NCBI GenBank assembly: GCA_029260075.1
Contig: JAJDDY010000023.1
Location: forward strand, 62,001-126,000
Source of the DNA: Phycisphaerae bacterium
GTDB lineage: Bacteria > Planctomycetota > Phycisphaerae > UBA1845
DNA length: 64,000 bases
Direction of reading: 5' to 3'
A program made the position numbers and the translations under genes. The notes under the pieces were generated by a model. It was not told the origin of the DNA, did no database searches, and saw only the letters and a program-made list of their open reading frames with translations. Shown here one piece after another: positions 54,611-63,171 of this stretch (position 1 is the stretch's first letter; every line of letters begins with the position of its first letter).

Positions 54611-55194
54611 TGGGTGTTGATTATGCAATCTGGAAGTGTGTCCTAGAGGAGAACGCTTGTTCGCTGGTCGGAATCGCAGGTGTCGAGGACAGCTACGAGC
54701 TCAATGAGGGTGTTCCGCGTGCAAAAGATTTTGGTGATGATGCTCTATTCAAGATGAACCCTGAGTTTCCAGATGATATGTGCTTACTCGACAACGTCAT
54801 GAACGTTGACGGGTTCATCGTTGCGTCGTTTGAGTTGCGGACGTTTCTCGAGCGTCGGCGAATAAGGAACGTGGAGTATCTCCCAGTTCGGATTCTTGAC
54901 CACAAAGGGCGTGTTGCATCGTCGGATTACTGCATCGTTCATCCAATCAAACCCCAGGCTATTCTCGATGAGAAGAAAAGCGTCGCGCGTCGCTCGGCGG
55001 TCGATCCCGAGACGATCGTGGAGATGGATAAGCTCGTGGTCGATGCGACCCGTATCGACGCGGGTACCGAATTGTTTCGCATCGCGGGATGCTATGATAT
55101 CATTCTGGTCGCTTCGGAGCTCGTAGTGGCACTCGACGAGGCGAAGTTTAGCGGTTTGCGATGGGTTGCACTAGATGATTATCCGGAGCACTAG
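54610..55194 (+). CDS. DUF1629/Imm11-like immunity protein
   Basis: 194 residues from GTG 54610, sharing one base with the effector stop. It has the recognisable DUF1629 (Imm11) pattern: a middle FIVASFELRTFLERRRIRNV EYLPVRILDHKG (split), YCIVHPIKPQAILDEKKS, and a C-terminal LVVDATRIDAGTELFRIAGC, IILVASELVVALDEAKFSGL. Proteins of this class act as cognate immunity factors of secreted toxins. Position makes it the partner of the AHH-type effector. Cytoplasmic, as expected for protection against a DNase-type toxin. Confidence 0.8.
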   Translation: MGVDYAIWKCVLEENACSLVGIAGVEDSYELNEGVPRAKDFGDDALFKMNPEFPDDMCLLDNVMNVDGFIVASFELRTFLERRRIRNVEYLPVRILDHKGRVASSDYCIVHPIKPQAILDEKKSVARRSAVDPETIVEMDKLVVDATRIDAGTELFRIAGCYDIILVASELVVALDEAKFSGLRWVALDDYPEH

Positions 55195-55233
55195 TTGCGA
55201 GCATCAACTGCAAGACTAACCGAAAACGTGTAA

Positions 55234-55479
55234 TTGGGTGGCAGTGTTGATTGTATTTCGATCGGCGCGTTGTTGTTCGTTGCGAGGGGTTTGGCAGGGC
55301 GTTTGCAATGCTCAGAATCATCCGGCGCGCGCGTGTTTGCCTCGCGTCGGTCAGAGATTTGGTATCGAGCCAACGAATCACCCTGGAGCGACCCCCCTTC
55401 GTCGGGATTTCCAGACAAGCTGGGGCGCGTTAATATCCTGTTTGGACTTGTCTGGCTGAGCCTAGTATCGCCGGGTTGA
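55234..55479 (+). CDS. Possible small membrane protein (low confidence)
   Basis: 81 codons from TTG 55234 in the 294-base gap between the two immunity-type genes. It has two hydrophobic stretches (VDCISIGALLFVARGLAGRL and VNILFGLVWLSLVSPG). Several frames are open here, so it may be chance. Otherwise the gap shows nothing. Confidence 0.25.
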   Translation: MGGSVDCISIGALLFVARGLAGRLQCSESSGARVFASRRSEIWYRANESPWSDPPSSGFPDKLGRVNILFGLVWLSLVSPG

Positions 55480-55488
55480 GAGCATTCA

Positions 55489-56286
55489 ATGCGATTTGGG
55501 GAAGCGATTTCGGATTTGCTGTATGATGTCGCGGGATGGATGCTCGCGCTGGACGGGACGGACTATCCGCTCGATCAGCTGGGCGACGTCAGCGATGATG
55601 TATCATTCAAGCTACGGACGCTTGCGATTGCGATGTTGCTTGCCAACGCGGATACGGATGGGTTTTGCCACAACTTGATGCGCAGCGGCCGCGCGCGTGT
55701 GACGTTTCTCTCGCGATGCGCGACGGAAGACCGACAGGGCGATTATCATCTCGCGAGTGGTCGTTTCGGTCCCCTGCTGGACACTCTGGCTGCACACGAT
55801 TTCAACACCGCACGAATGATCGCTGAGTTCTCGTCGAGTGAGTGTTGGCCGAGGAACGAATACGAGGACGACTATTGTTACGCGCAGATCCTGCATCGCC
55901 TCGTACAGTCACCGGGCGATCGTGACGGCGCCGGCGAGCTGCTTGAGAAATTCGAGAACGCTCTGGGTGGAGCGGGTAGGGCACGCTTTGAACTCTGTGT
56001 CGCCTTGGTGGCGTGTGACCAGAGGCAATTTGACGATGCGTTTGCCGGGTTTCTTTCGGGCAACGAAGCCGCAATTGGGATGGAGCAGGATCGCGGTGGG
56101 ATCGAAAACGTACACGCGATGGCGCGTCGCGCTGTCTTCGTCGAGGGTTTGGCCATCCTGAATGTTGCGCGGCACTTGGGAATCTCAACCGTAGGCGAAT
56201 ACGCTTACTGTCCGGAGCTTGCTAGGCTTCCTGCGAGCAGACCGTTTCCGGTCGACGACCCTGTGTGGCCGGCCCGCCATACTTAG
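55489..56286 (+). CDS. Imm49-like immunity protein
   Basis: 265 residues. The helical repeat layout and local wording agree with the Imm49 family as I remember it: CHNLMRSGRARVTFLSRC, FNTARMIAEFSSSE, NEYEDDYCYAQILHRLV, RARFELCVALVACDQRQFDD and the C-terminal FVEGLAILNVARHLGISTVG EYAYCPELARLP (split). Imm49 proteins neutralise partner toxins or accompany T6SS modules. There is no second toxin gene adjacent, so it may protect against a toxin encoded elsewhere, or act with the AHH-type effector. Fourteen bases separate it from the DUF2169 gene. Confidence 0.7.
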   Translation: MRFGEAISDLLYDVAGWMLALDGTDYPLDQLGDVSDDVSFKLRTLAIAMLLANADTDGFCHNLMRSGRARVTFLSRCATEDRQGDYHLASGRFGPLLDTLAAHDFNTARMIAEFSSSECWPRNEYEDDYCYAQILHRLVQSPGDRDGAGELLEKFENALGGAGRARFELCVALVACDQRQFDDAFAGFLSGNEAAIGMEQDRGGIENVHAMARRAVFVEGLAILNVARHLGISTVGEYAYCPELARLPASRPFPVDDPVWPARHT

Positions 56287-56300
56287 CGATTGTTTGGCTT

Positions 56301-57362
56301 ATGTCTCATCCCAAGACAGACAACCAATCCCCCTTTGCCTTCGAACCCCTCGTCCTCGCGGACGAGGAGATGAGGCCGTTGTTTGTGCCTCTGGTCAAGG
56401 CTACGTTCAACATCGTGCCCGACCAAGCAGTGCTTGCTCTTGCGGAGGAGCAACTTGCGGTTGAATTGGCCGGCGAGTTTTGGGGTGATGCGGAAACTAC
56501 GAGCTATAAGTATGAGCCCGAGGTTGCCATTGAGAAACTGGGTACAGACGTCGTGTTGATCGGCAGCGCGCACGCGGCGGAGGCGGGCGCTACGCAGGTG
56601 GACGTTGGTTTTTCGGTCGGTGCGCTCAAGAAGGCCGCTCGCGTCTTCGGCGATCGCGTCTGGATCAAGAAGCTAGGTGGGGTACGAATGAGTAAACCCG
56701 CGCCGATTGTCGAGCCGATTCCGCTCATCGCTGAAAGGGCGTTTGGCGGTTGGGACCGCAGTCACGAAAACAAGACTCGCTTCGAGGCCCGCGATCCGGT
56801 GGGCGTGGGCTATCGAGCGGAGTGGGCGACGTTTGAGGAGGGTATTGGCGTACCGAACATCGAGGATCCGGGCCAGCTCATCCGCCGCTTCGGAGAAGTG
56901 GTCCCGCCGGTTCTTTTCGGATTCACGTCGCCGCATTGGACGCCGCGCTGCAAGCTCGCCGGCACATACGACAAAACGTGGGAGGAGGGTCGCAAGCCGT
57001 TGCTTCCCAAAGACTTCGACCGGCGCTTCTTCAACGCCGCGCCGCCCGGCATGGTCGCCGACGGCTACCTCAAGGGTGATGAAGAAGTCGTAGTTATTAA
57101 TTCGTCGCCACGACCGCGGGTCGCATTTCGTTTGCCCGGGCTTCCGGCGCCAGTGGTTCGAGTGAAGCTTGCTTGGGATGAGATACATCAACTTGAAACC
57201 AAACTCGACACCGTGATTGTCAATACGGACGAAGACATCGTCATTCTACTTTGGCGTGCGAATCTCAAGCTCCGTCGCGGTCCGCTCGATGTGCGGGAGA
57301 TCGACGTGCTCCCCGTGGCCAATCCGTGTCAACAGTTGACACCCGCCGCGCAATCCGGCTAG
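56301..57362 (+). CDS. DUF2169 T6SS effector-adaptor protein
   Basis: 353 residues from ATG 56301, the start that gives the family's SHPKTDNQSPFAFEPLVLAD; the frame opens at ATG 56265. DUF2169 marks: PLVKATFNIVPDQ, DVVLIGSAHA, VDVGFSVGALKKAARVFGDR, PIPLIAERAFGGWD, EARDPVGVGY, IEDPGQLIRRFGEVVPPVLF GFTSPHWTPR (split), RRFFNAAPPGMVADGYLKGD and RVAFRLPGL. DUF2169 proteins are cytoplasmic adaptors that help load PAAR-like/DUF4150 effectors onto VgrG, which fits this cassette. Confidence 0.88.
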   Translation: MSHPKTDNQSPFAFEPLVLADEEMRPLFVPLVKATFNIVPDQAVLALAEEQLAVELAGEFWGDAETTSYKYEPEVAIEKLGTDVVLIGSAHAAEAGATQVDVGFSVGALKKAARVFGDRVWIKKLGGVRMSKPAPIVEPIPLIAERAFGGWDRSHENKTRFEARDPVGVGYRAEWATFEEGIGVPNIEDPGQLIRRFGEVVPPVLFGFTSPHWTPRCKLAGTYDKTWEEGRKPLLPKDFDRRFFNAAPPGMVADGYLKGDEEVVVINSSPRPRVAFRLPGLPAPVVRVKLAWDEIHQLETKLDTVIVNTDEDIVILLWRANLKLRRGPLDVREIDVLPVANPCQQLTPAAQSG

Positions 57363-57392
57363 CCGTCTGAACATTCAGGTGATTTACTAGAC

Positions 57393-58760
57393 ATGACGAC
57401 CAGTATCCGCGATTTCAACATAGGCCTGTATGCCGAGTATTTGGAGGAGGCGTCGTTCTTGTACGAGCAACGTCTCGCTTTGTTGCACGATCCGGAGATT
57501 ACGTGGCGCGACATAGGTGATTTTGAAGAGCGTTTTGAGGCTCATATCGACGGCTTGGTGGTCGGCGGAGACTTGGCGCTTGAGGTCTGCAAGCAGCAGG
57601 CGGTCGAGGGCGACTTCGGAGAACTCCACGCTGCAGTACGCGTCTTCTGTCGTCAGGATCGGCGTGACCTTCTTGACGAAGTGCTTCAATCGCTCGATCC
57701 GGAAGACCCGGAGAAGATACGGGCGGCGCGCGACGCGCTGGGGCAGGAGTTGCCTACCGCATGGAATGACGCGCTCGCGAAGTTCCTCACCGCTGAGAAC
57801 GACGTCCTGACTCCGCTGGCCGCCCGAGTTCTCGCGTATCGGCGTATTCCGATCGGTGGGCCTCTGATCGATCTGCTCTATCAGGGCAAGGGCGATTGGC
57901 TCCCCGATGTGGCTTGGTCACTCGGTCGCATCCGGGATGGTAAGGCTCGCGACCTGCTCTTGCAGCAATTCTCGCGGCAAACCGACGAGACGTTCCTGGC
58001 GGAAGCATCGATCGCGTTGCTGCGCATCCATGAACCGCACGCGAGATCAACCTGTCTCGAGCGAGCGAGTGATACCGACTGGGCACTTCGCGCGGTCGGA
58101 TTGAGCGGCGATCGCACCGCCGTCCCCGTACTTCTTCGTCGCGCCTCAAGCGATCAACCGCCTTGCGACGCGCTGATCGCCTTGGGATCGCTCGGCCACA
58201 TTAGCGCCGTCGACACGCTGCTGACCCACCTGTCGAGCGAAGACACCGCCGAAGCCGCAGCCGTCGGCCTCGAACTCATCTGCGGTGCGGGCGTTTTCGA
58301 GGACGTGTTTGTGCCGGAAGAGGTCGACGAAGATGCCCTGTTTGATGATGAAAAGGAGCAGCTGGCACGCGGAGAGTCCATCACACCGCCGGGTCAGGAG
58401 CCGCCGGGCGAAACGATCCACCGCCTGTGTCAAGATCCAGCGGTCTGGCGCGCATGGTGGGAGAAGAACGCGAGCCGATTTGAGGCCAAGTTTCGCTATC
58501 GATCAGGCTGGCCCGTCGCCCCGGTCGTCTTGCTTGACGACCTGGAACGAGAGTCAACGCCGCACCCGATTCGCCGCATCGCCTGCGAGGAACTCGTCAT
58601 CCGCTACGGAGCTGCGCTGGAGATTGAAACCGACTTCGCCATGCGCGATCAGGTCAGGTCGATCGCTCGCTGTCGTTCTTGGCTCGAAGCCGAAGATCGA
58701 GCGTTCAAGCCCGGCGCGTGGTATTTCGCCGGCAAGGTGTGCATCGACGGCGATAGGTAG
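57393..58760 (+). CDS. TIGR02270-type HEAT-repeat T6SS protein
   Basis: 455 residues. Recognisable pieces of the TIGR02270 family, which accompanies T6SS effector cassettes: the N-terminal VHIDGLVVGGD-like EAHIDGLVVGGDLAL with HEAT-like helical pairs (ADWLPDVAWSLGRIRDGKAR, SDQPPCDALIALGSLGHISA), then the C-terminal DPAVWRAWWEKNASRFEAKF and RYRSGWPVAPVVLLDDL and ACEELVIRYGAALEIETDF. Its role is not established; a helical-repeat adaptor or chaperone is plausible. It closes the T6SS island. Confidence 0.8.
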   Translation: MTTSIRDFNIGLYAEYLEEASFLYEQRLALLHDPEITWRDIGDFEERFEAHIDGLVVGGDLALEVCKQQAVEGDFGELHAAVRVFCRQDRRDLLDEVLQSLDPEDPEKIRAARDALGQELPTAWNDALAKFLTAENDVLTPLAARVLAYRRIPIGGPLIDLLYQGKGDWLPDVAWSLGRIRDGKARDLLLQQFSRQTDETFLAEASIALLRIHEPHARSTCLERASDTDWALRAVGLSGDRTAVPVLLRRASSDQPPCDALIALGSLGHISAVDTLLTHLSSEDTAEAAAVGLELICGAGVFEDVFVPEEVDEDALFDDEKEQLARGESITPPGQEPPGETIHRLCQDPAVWRAWWEKNASRFEAKFRYRSGWPVAPVVLLDDLERESTPHPIRRIACEELVIRYGAALEIETDFAMRDQVRSIARCRSWLEAEDRAFKPGAWYFAGKVCIDGDR

Positions 58761-58960
58761 CACGCGAATTCCCTCACACACCACCTCTCTCGGTTCTACG
58801 TCATCAAGAGTCCGCTACGCTGTCCCCCCAGCTTATCCCGTTTGACCATTTGCACCCTCACGCGATGTCCGGCAGGCGAACGGCGCTGGTGTGGCTCAAC
58901 CCGATAATACGTCCGCTCGCGAATCTACGACCGTACCTCTGGGCCGCAACCGTAGTCGGC

Positions 58961-58988
58961 TTGGTGCGGCGTGCCAATCGGGTATAAT
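58961..58988 (+). promoter_or_regulatory. Candidate sigma-70-type promoter upstream of the secreted lipoprotein
   Basis: TTGGTG (58961-58966) and TATAAT (58983-58988) are 16 bases apart and lie about 60 bases before the ATG at 59049. The rest of the 288-base gap shows nothing. Confidence 0.45.
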
Positions 58989-59048
58989 GATCATTCACTT
59001 GGGTACTCTTGTAAATGTAATCACCGGTTCAAATAGGCGGACGACGGT

Positions 59049-62000
59049 ATGCGATTAGCAACTCTTCAGGCGATCTTTGTTCTTGGTTTGGCGTCGTTCA
59101 GCACGTTGCTTGTCGGGTGTCCCGGGGCGCAGGATGTTCTTGACGACATCTGCTCGCAGGACGACCTCTCGGCGCTTCCGGACGGTGATGGCGACGGGGT
59201 GGTCGACGTCTGTGACAACTGTCCGAACGTAGCCAACAGCGATCAGGCTGACGCCGACGATGACGGCGTGGGTGATGTGTGTGTGGTCGACGATAACCCG
59301 CCCGACAATCCGAATTCGCTGGACGACGATGGGGACGGTGTCGACGATCTTGTAGACAATTGCCCGAATCAATCGAACGCCTTTCAGGGCGATGGCGACG
59401 ACGACGGCGTCGGTAATGCGTGCGACAATTGTCCGGCGACGTTTAACCCCGATCAAGCGAATAGCGACGGCGGTCGTCGAGGCGATGCATGCACCGCTGG
59501 TTTGCCAATCGCGATTCAACTCTTCCCGCAAGAGAATCGAACCATACCCGATGGATCGGTAGAGTTTGTCTGGTTGACCAGCGACGAAAACCTGACCCAT
59601 CGCGTGGTGGTGAGCAGCAACGAAGACGTCTTCGCCGACCAGAACCCCGTCGCGGTAGCTACGCTTACCTCTTCGACCGGGGACGATCCCGAGCATCGCC
59701 TTGCAATCGATCTGACGGTACCCGACGACCAAATCAGTTTGACATATTACTGGGGCGTGGAAGTGACCAAGGGTAGCACGTTCATTCGTGTTCCCGGAAC
59801 GAACTCAGGTATTCGATTTACGCTTGTCAAGGCGAACGCGGGTGTCGGTCAAACGCTTGGTACGGTATGCCCAACTCAAACCACGCAGCCGTCGCGCCTG
59901 CCGTCAACCGTCTTTCGTTGGGCGGAGCTTGGCCCGAATAGCGTCCCTGTTCGAACGCAGCTGTGGATCAGTCGGGCGGGCACCATCGATGCCGATCTCT
60001 TCAATCTGCCACCGCGACTCGTTGTAGATGTCGTTCCGCCGACGGCTACAGTTTGGCAACTGGAAGCTGACGAGACGGTTCCCGCGATAGGAAACTTCGC
60101 GTGGGGTTTGCAAATCGAAACCGCTGACGGAAGATTGCTATCGTTGATCGGAACGACGTCATTCGTAGCCGGCGATCTTGCTCCGACCGGCTCGCTACTT
60201 GGCCCGGTCGGTGGCGGATCGCCGACGGGAGACGCGATCTGGCAGGCTGATGACGCCTCGTTCGTGCTCCAATGGGCTGCACTCGCCGGTAACTGCGAAG
60301 ATCGCCTCAACCTGTCGAGCACCGTGTACTTGGAATTTCTTGGGGATGCGGTGACACCGACGAACCTTTTTGCCTCGCCCATTCAGGTAGAAATCCCCGC
60401 GCCGAACCTTGCGGCTACGCTGACGCTCGATCTCGTGCCACGAATGGCCGAGCTAGGCATTACGCCCGGTCGCTGGGCTTGGGGTGTTGTGGCCGACGAC
60501 GGCACGGGCGATGCGGTCCAACTCGTTATTCCGAGCGACGATGACGGTGGCCGAGACCACCTGGCCTTCATTCTGCAAGAATGTGCGACGGACGCCGACT
60601 GCGCCGATGGTGACGCCTGCAACGGATCGGAGACGTGTGTCGCGAACGAGTGTCAAGCCGGCACCCCGTTGGTTTGTGACGACGGTGATCTTTGCAACGG
60701 TGCCGAGGTCTGCGTGCCTGCGACGGGGTGTGTGGCCGGTGCCGCACTCGTCTGCGACGACGGCAACGTTTGCAACGGTATTGAGACGTGCGACTCGACC
60801 ACAGGTTGTGTTCCCGGTGTGTCGCTTGCGTGCGGCGATAACAATGCGTGCAACGGCAGCGAATTCTGCGACCCGGTCGGAGGTTGCCAGTCGGGAGGCC
60901 CGCTCGTGTGCAGTGACGGCAAGTTCTGCAACGGGTTCGAAGTTTGCCTTCCCGCGACGGGCTGTCAGCCGGGCACACCGCCCATTTGCGTTGACGAACT
61001 CGCATGCACGGTCGATTCATGTAGCGAAGAAGTGGGCGCTTGCGTCTTTGCTCCCGACAACACGGTCTGCGAAAACACGGAATTCCCACCGTGTTACAGT
61101 GCTCCGATCTGCGACCCTGTTCTTGGTTGCCACGCCGTTCCCCTATGCGACGCGGAGTTTTGCCTCAACGGTCAATGTGCGACCACGCTGTTTGTGGCCG
61201 AGGGTCGCTGCGTCGGCAAGTGCGTGCCGGACGGCCTGACTTGGGACACGGCGTTCCCCGAGTTGCAAACCGCATTGGATCTTGTTGGCGGTAGCCCGCA
61301 GTTGGCCTCCGGTTCTGCCGCCGCTGCGATCGGTGGTGCCCAGTTTGGTGACTTCAATTCGAGCGGTAGGGTCGACTTGATCGACTACGCTGAGGTGCCG
61401 AATTGCATGAACGGTCCAGCCGCAGCCGCTCCGGCTGGGTGTGGCGTGTTCGATGACAATTTGGATGCGAATGTCGACATGGTGGACATGGCCAGGTTTG
61501 TGCGTGATTTCGACGGACAGCCCGGTCAGTCGAGCATCACAGAGATTTGGGTTGCACAGGGCACCTACAGACCCTCCGAAATGAGCGATGTCAGCGACCC
61601 GCGAAGCGTCACCTTTTCCTTAATCAATGGTATCACGCTATTCGGCGGATTTTGCGGCAGTGAAACCAGCGTGAACGAACGCTTGTTGGGCGCGAATCCC
61701 GAGTGTTCGTCGGTGCTCACCGGCGCTCCTGCGCTGAGGAACGCGGTCGCCGGAACGAGCGATTGCTGTTTCGCAGGCTTCAAGGGGCGACAGTCGTGTG
61801 GCGATACTGCTTGCGCCAATCTCATTTGCAATGACTTAGGTTTCGGGTCGTGTTGTACTTCGGACTGGGATGAAGACTGTGCGCGTCGTGCCAACGTCTA
61901 TTGTGCACAATCCTGCAGTGGAAGCGGAGACAACGCGTACCACGTCGTCACGGGTAGCGGAAACGATGCAACAGCCATCATCGACGGCTTTGTCATTTCC

Positions 62001-62957
62001 GATGGTGTGGCCAACGGTGATCGACCGTGCGTTACCTCGGTATCGAACCCAACCTGCGTTGGCGCTGGGATTCTTAGTGAACGTGGTAGTCCCACGATTC
62101 GGAACTGCATCCTTCGAAACAACAAAGCCGGTCGAGGTGGGGCGATGTATAGCGAGGGCAATGCTCCCGTCATTGTTGACACGATTTTCAGCGGAAACAT
62201 TGCGGCTGAGGACGGCGGGGCGATGTTCAATATGGAAACAGCCGCTGGTTTGAATCGTTGCGATTTCTCGGGTAACAGCGCCGCAGCCGGCGGCGGCGTT
62301 GCCGAGACGGGCACAGCGTCGCGCGGAACGTACACGGGTTGTCGCTTTACGAGTAATCGTGCTGGGAGTGACGGTGGTGGGTTCCACGGCGCGGCTGCAG
62401 ACTCTTCATTTACGAACTGCTTGTTCCAGGGCAATACAGCCCAGGGCGACGGTGGTGGCGTGTGGCTTGGCGGAGCCTCGACCAGCCCGGTGAAGGTAAC
62501 GAACTGCACGTTTTCCCTGAACGTCGCCGGGCTCCGGCAGAATTTCGGACTCGGCGGTGGAATCCTCGTTGGCGAGGTGGCCAGCCTAACGCTCATCAAC
62601 TCCATCGTGTGGGGCAACTCGGCTCCGCTCGGCACCGTGCTGGATCAACAAGTCTCTGCGGACGGCATCGCGACGGTGACATTCAGTTGCGTTCAGGATG
62701 ACGTTCCCGGCGACGGCACGATTCCGTTCGACGGCGCGGTCAACGGCAACATCGACCTCGACCCCGTGTTTGCCGACGTCGATCTGCGTTTGTGCGCGGG
62801 GTCACCGTGCGTGGATGCGGGTGATGATAGCGCGGTGTCGCCCGGAGTCACGACCGATCTCGATCGCAGGCCTCGTGTCGTGGACGACGTTGCGCAGGGC
62901 CCGCGCAACGTCGATATGGGAGCGTACGAGAGCCCGAGTCCAGACGGGTGCCAATGA
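59049..62957 (+). CDS. Large mosaic secreted lipoprotein: TSP3 repeats, Cys-rich repeats, dockerin-like segment, beta-helix
   Basis: 1302 residues. The signal ends at lipobox LLVGC, so the protein is lipidated and exported. Residues about 37-150 are calcium-binding thrombospondin type 3 repeats (DGDGDGVVDVCDNCP and three more). A beta-rich region follows to about 510. Residues about 515-700 hold six Cys-rich repeats of the pattern CDDGxxCNGxExCxxxxGC. Near 757-815 lies a dockerin-like type I segment (GDFNSSGRVDLIDYAEV, then DLDANVDMVDMARFVRD-like). Around 910-930 a CCxxDWDxxCAR motif occurs, and 1000-1290 is right-handed beta-helix/POMP-like (GGAMYSEGNAPVIVDTIFSG). A surface adhesin or substrate-binding protein is likely; function unknown. 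Layout is typical of planctomycetes. Confidence 0.82.
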   Translation: MRLATLQAIFVLGLASFSTLLVGCPGAQDVLDDICSQDDLSALPDGDGDGVVDVCDNCPNVANSDQADADDDGVGDVCVVDDNPPDNPNSLDDDGDGVDDLVDNCPNQSNAFQGDGDDDGVGNACDNCPATFNPDQANSDGGRRGDACTAGLPIAIQLFPQENRTIPDGSVEFVWLTSDENLTHRVVVSSNEDVFADQNPVAVATLTSSTGDDPEHRLAIDLTVPDDQISLTYYWGVEVTKGSTFIRVPGTNSGIRFTLVKANAGVGQTLGTVCPTQTTQPSRLPSTVFRWAELGPNSVPVRTQLWISRAGTIDADLFNLPPRLVVDVVPPTATVWQLEADETVPAIGNFAWGLQIETADGRLLSLIGTTSFVAGDLAPTGSLLGPVGGGSPTGDAIWQADDASFVLQWAALAGNCEDRLNLSSTVYLEFLGDAVTPTNLFASPIQVEIPAPNLAATLTLDLVPRMAELGITPGRWAWGVVADDGTGDAVQLVIPSDDDGGRDHLAFILQECATDADCADGDACNGSETCVANECQAGTPLVCDDGDLCNGAEVCVPATGCVAGAALVCDDGNVCNGIETCDSTTGCVPGVSLACGDNNACNGSEFCDPVGGCQSGGPLVCSDGKFCNGFEVCLPATGCQPGTPPICVDELACTVDSCSEEVGACVFAPDNTVCENTEFPPCYSAPICDPVLGCHAVPLCDAEFCLNGQCATTLFVAEGRCVGKCVPDGLTWDTAFPELQTALDLVGGSPQLASGSAAAAIGGAQFGDFNSSGRVDLIDYAEVPNCMNGPAAAAPAGCGVFDDNLDANVDMVDMARFVRDFDGQPGQSSITEIWVAQGTYRPSEMSDVSDPRSVTFSLINGITLFGGFCGSETSVNERLLGANPECSSVLTGAPALRNAVAGTSDCCFAGFKGRQSCGDTACANLICNDLGFGSCCTSDWDEDCARRANVYCAQSCSGSGDNAYHVVTGSGNDATAIIDGFVISDGVANGDRPCVTSVSNPTCVGAGILSERGSPTIRNCILRNNKAGRGGAMYSEGNAPVIVDTIFSGNIAAEDGGAMFNMETAAGLNRCDFSGNSAAAGGGVAETGTASRGTYTGCRFTSNRAGSDGGGFHGAAADSSFTNCLFQGNTAQGDGGGVWLGGASTSPVKVTNCTFSLNVAGLRQNFGLGGGILVGEVASLTLINSIVWGNSAPLGTVLDQQVSADGIATVTFSCVQDDVPGDGTIPFDGAVNGNIDLDPVFADVDLRLCAGSPCVDAGDDSAVSPGVTTDLDRRPRVVDDVAQGPRNVDMGAYESPSPDGCQ

Positions 62958-62997
62958 TCTGGCGTCGTCGGTAATGGACGCTACTGGATCTCCGACT

Positions 62998-63012
62998 GGA
63001 AGCCGGTGCCAC
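62998..63012. repeat. Dispersed GGAAGCCGGTGCCAC repeat (family R3, copy 3)
   Basis: GGAAGCCGGTGCCAC matches 11033-11047 and 40978-40992; the preceding GGATCTCCGACT resembles GGATCACCGATT before 40978. The copy lies in the 214-base gap before the MmgE/PrpD gene. Confidence 0.6.
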
Positions 63013-63171
63013 TCCAGAGCATCGGGTTCCATACCGGCAGGCTGGGCCGCGTTGTTCCATATCATCCTCGATCATCCTGCTTCGCGTGCAAACGCGACCG
63101 TTTCTTGCTAGGTTACCGGGCTCGACGCCACACTGGCTGACAATCTAGGACGAAAGGGACAGCAGAGCACG

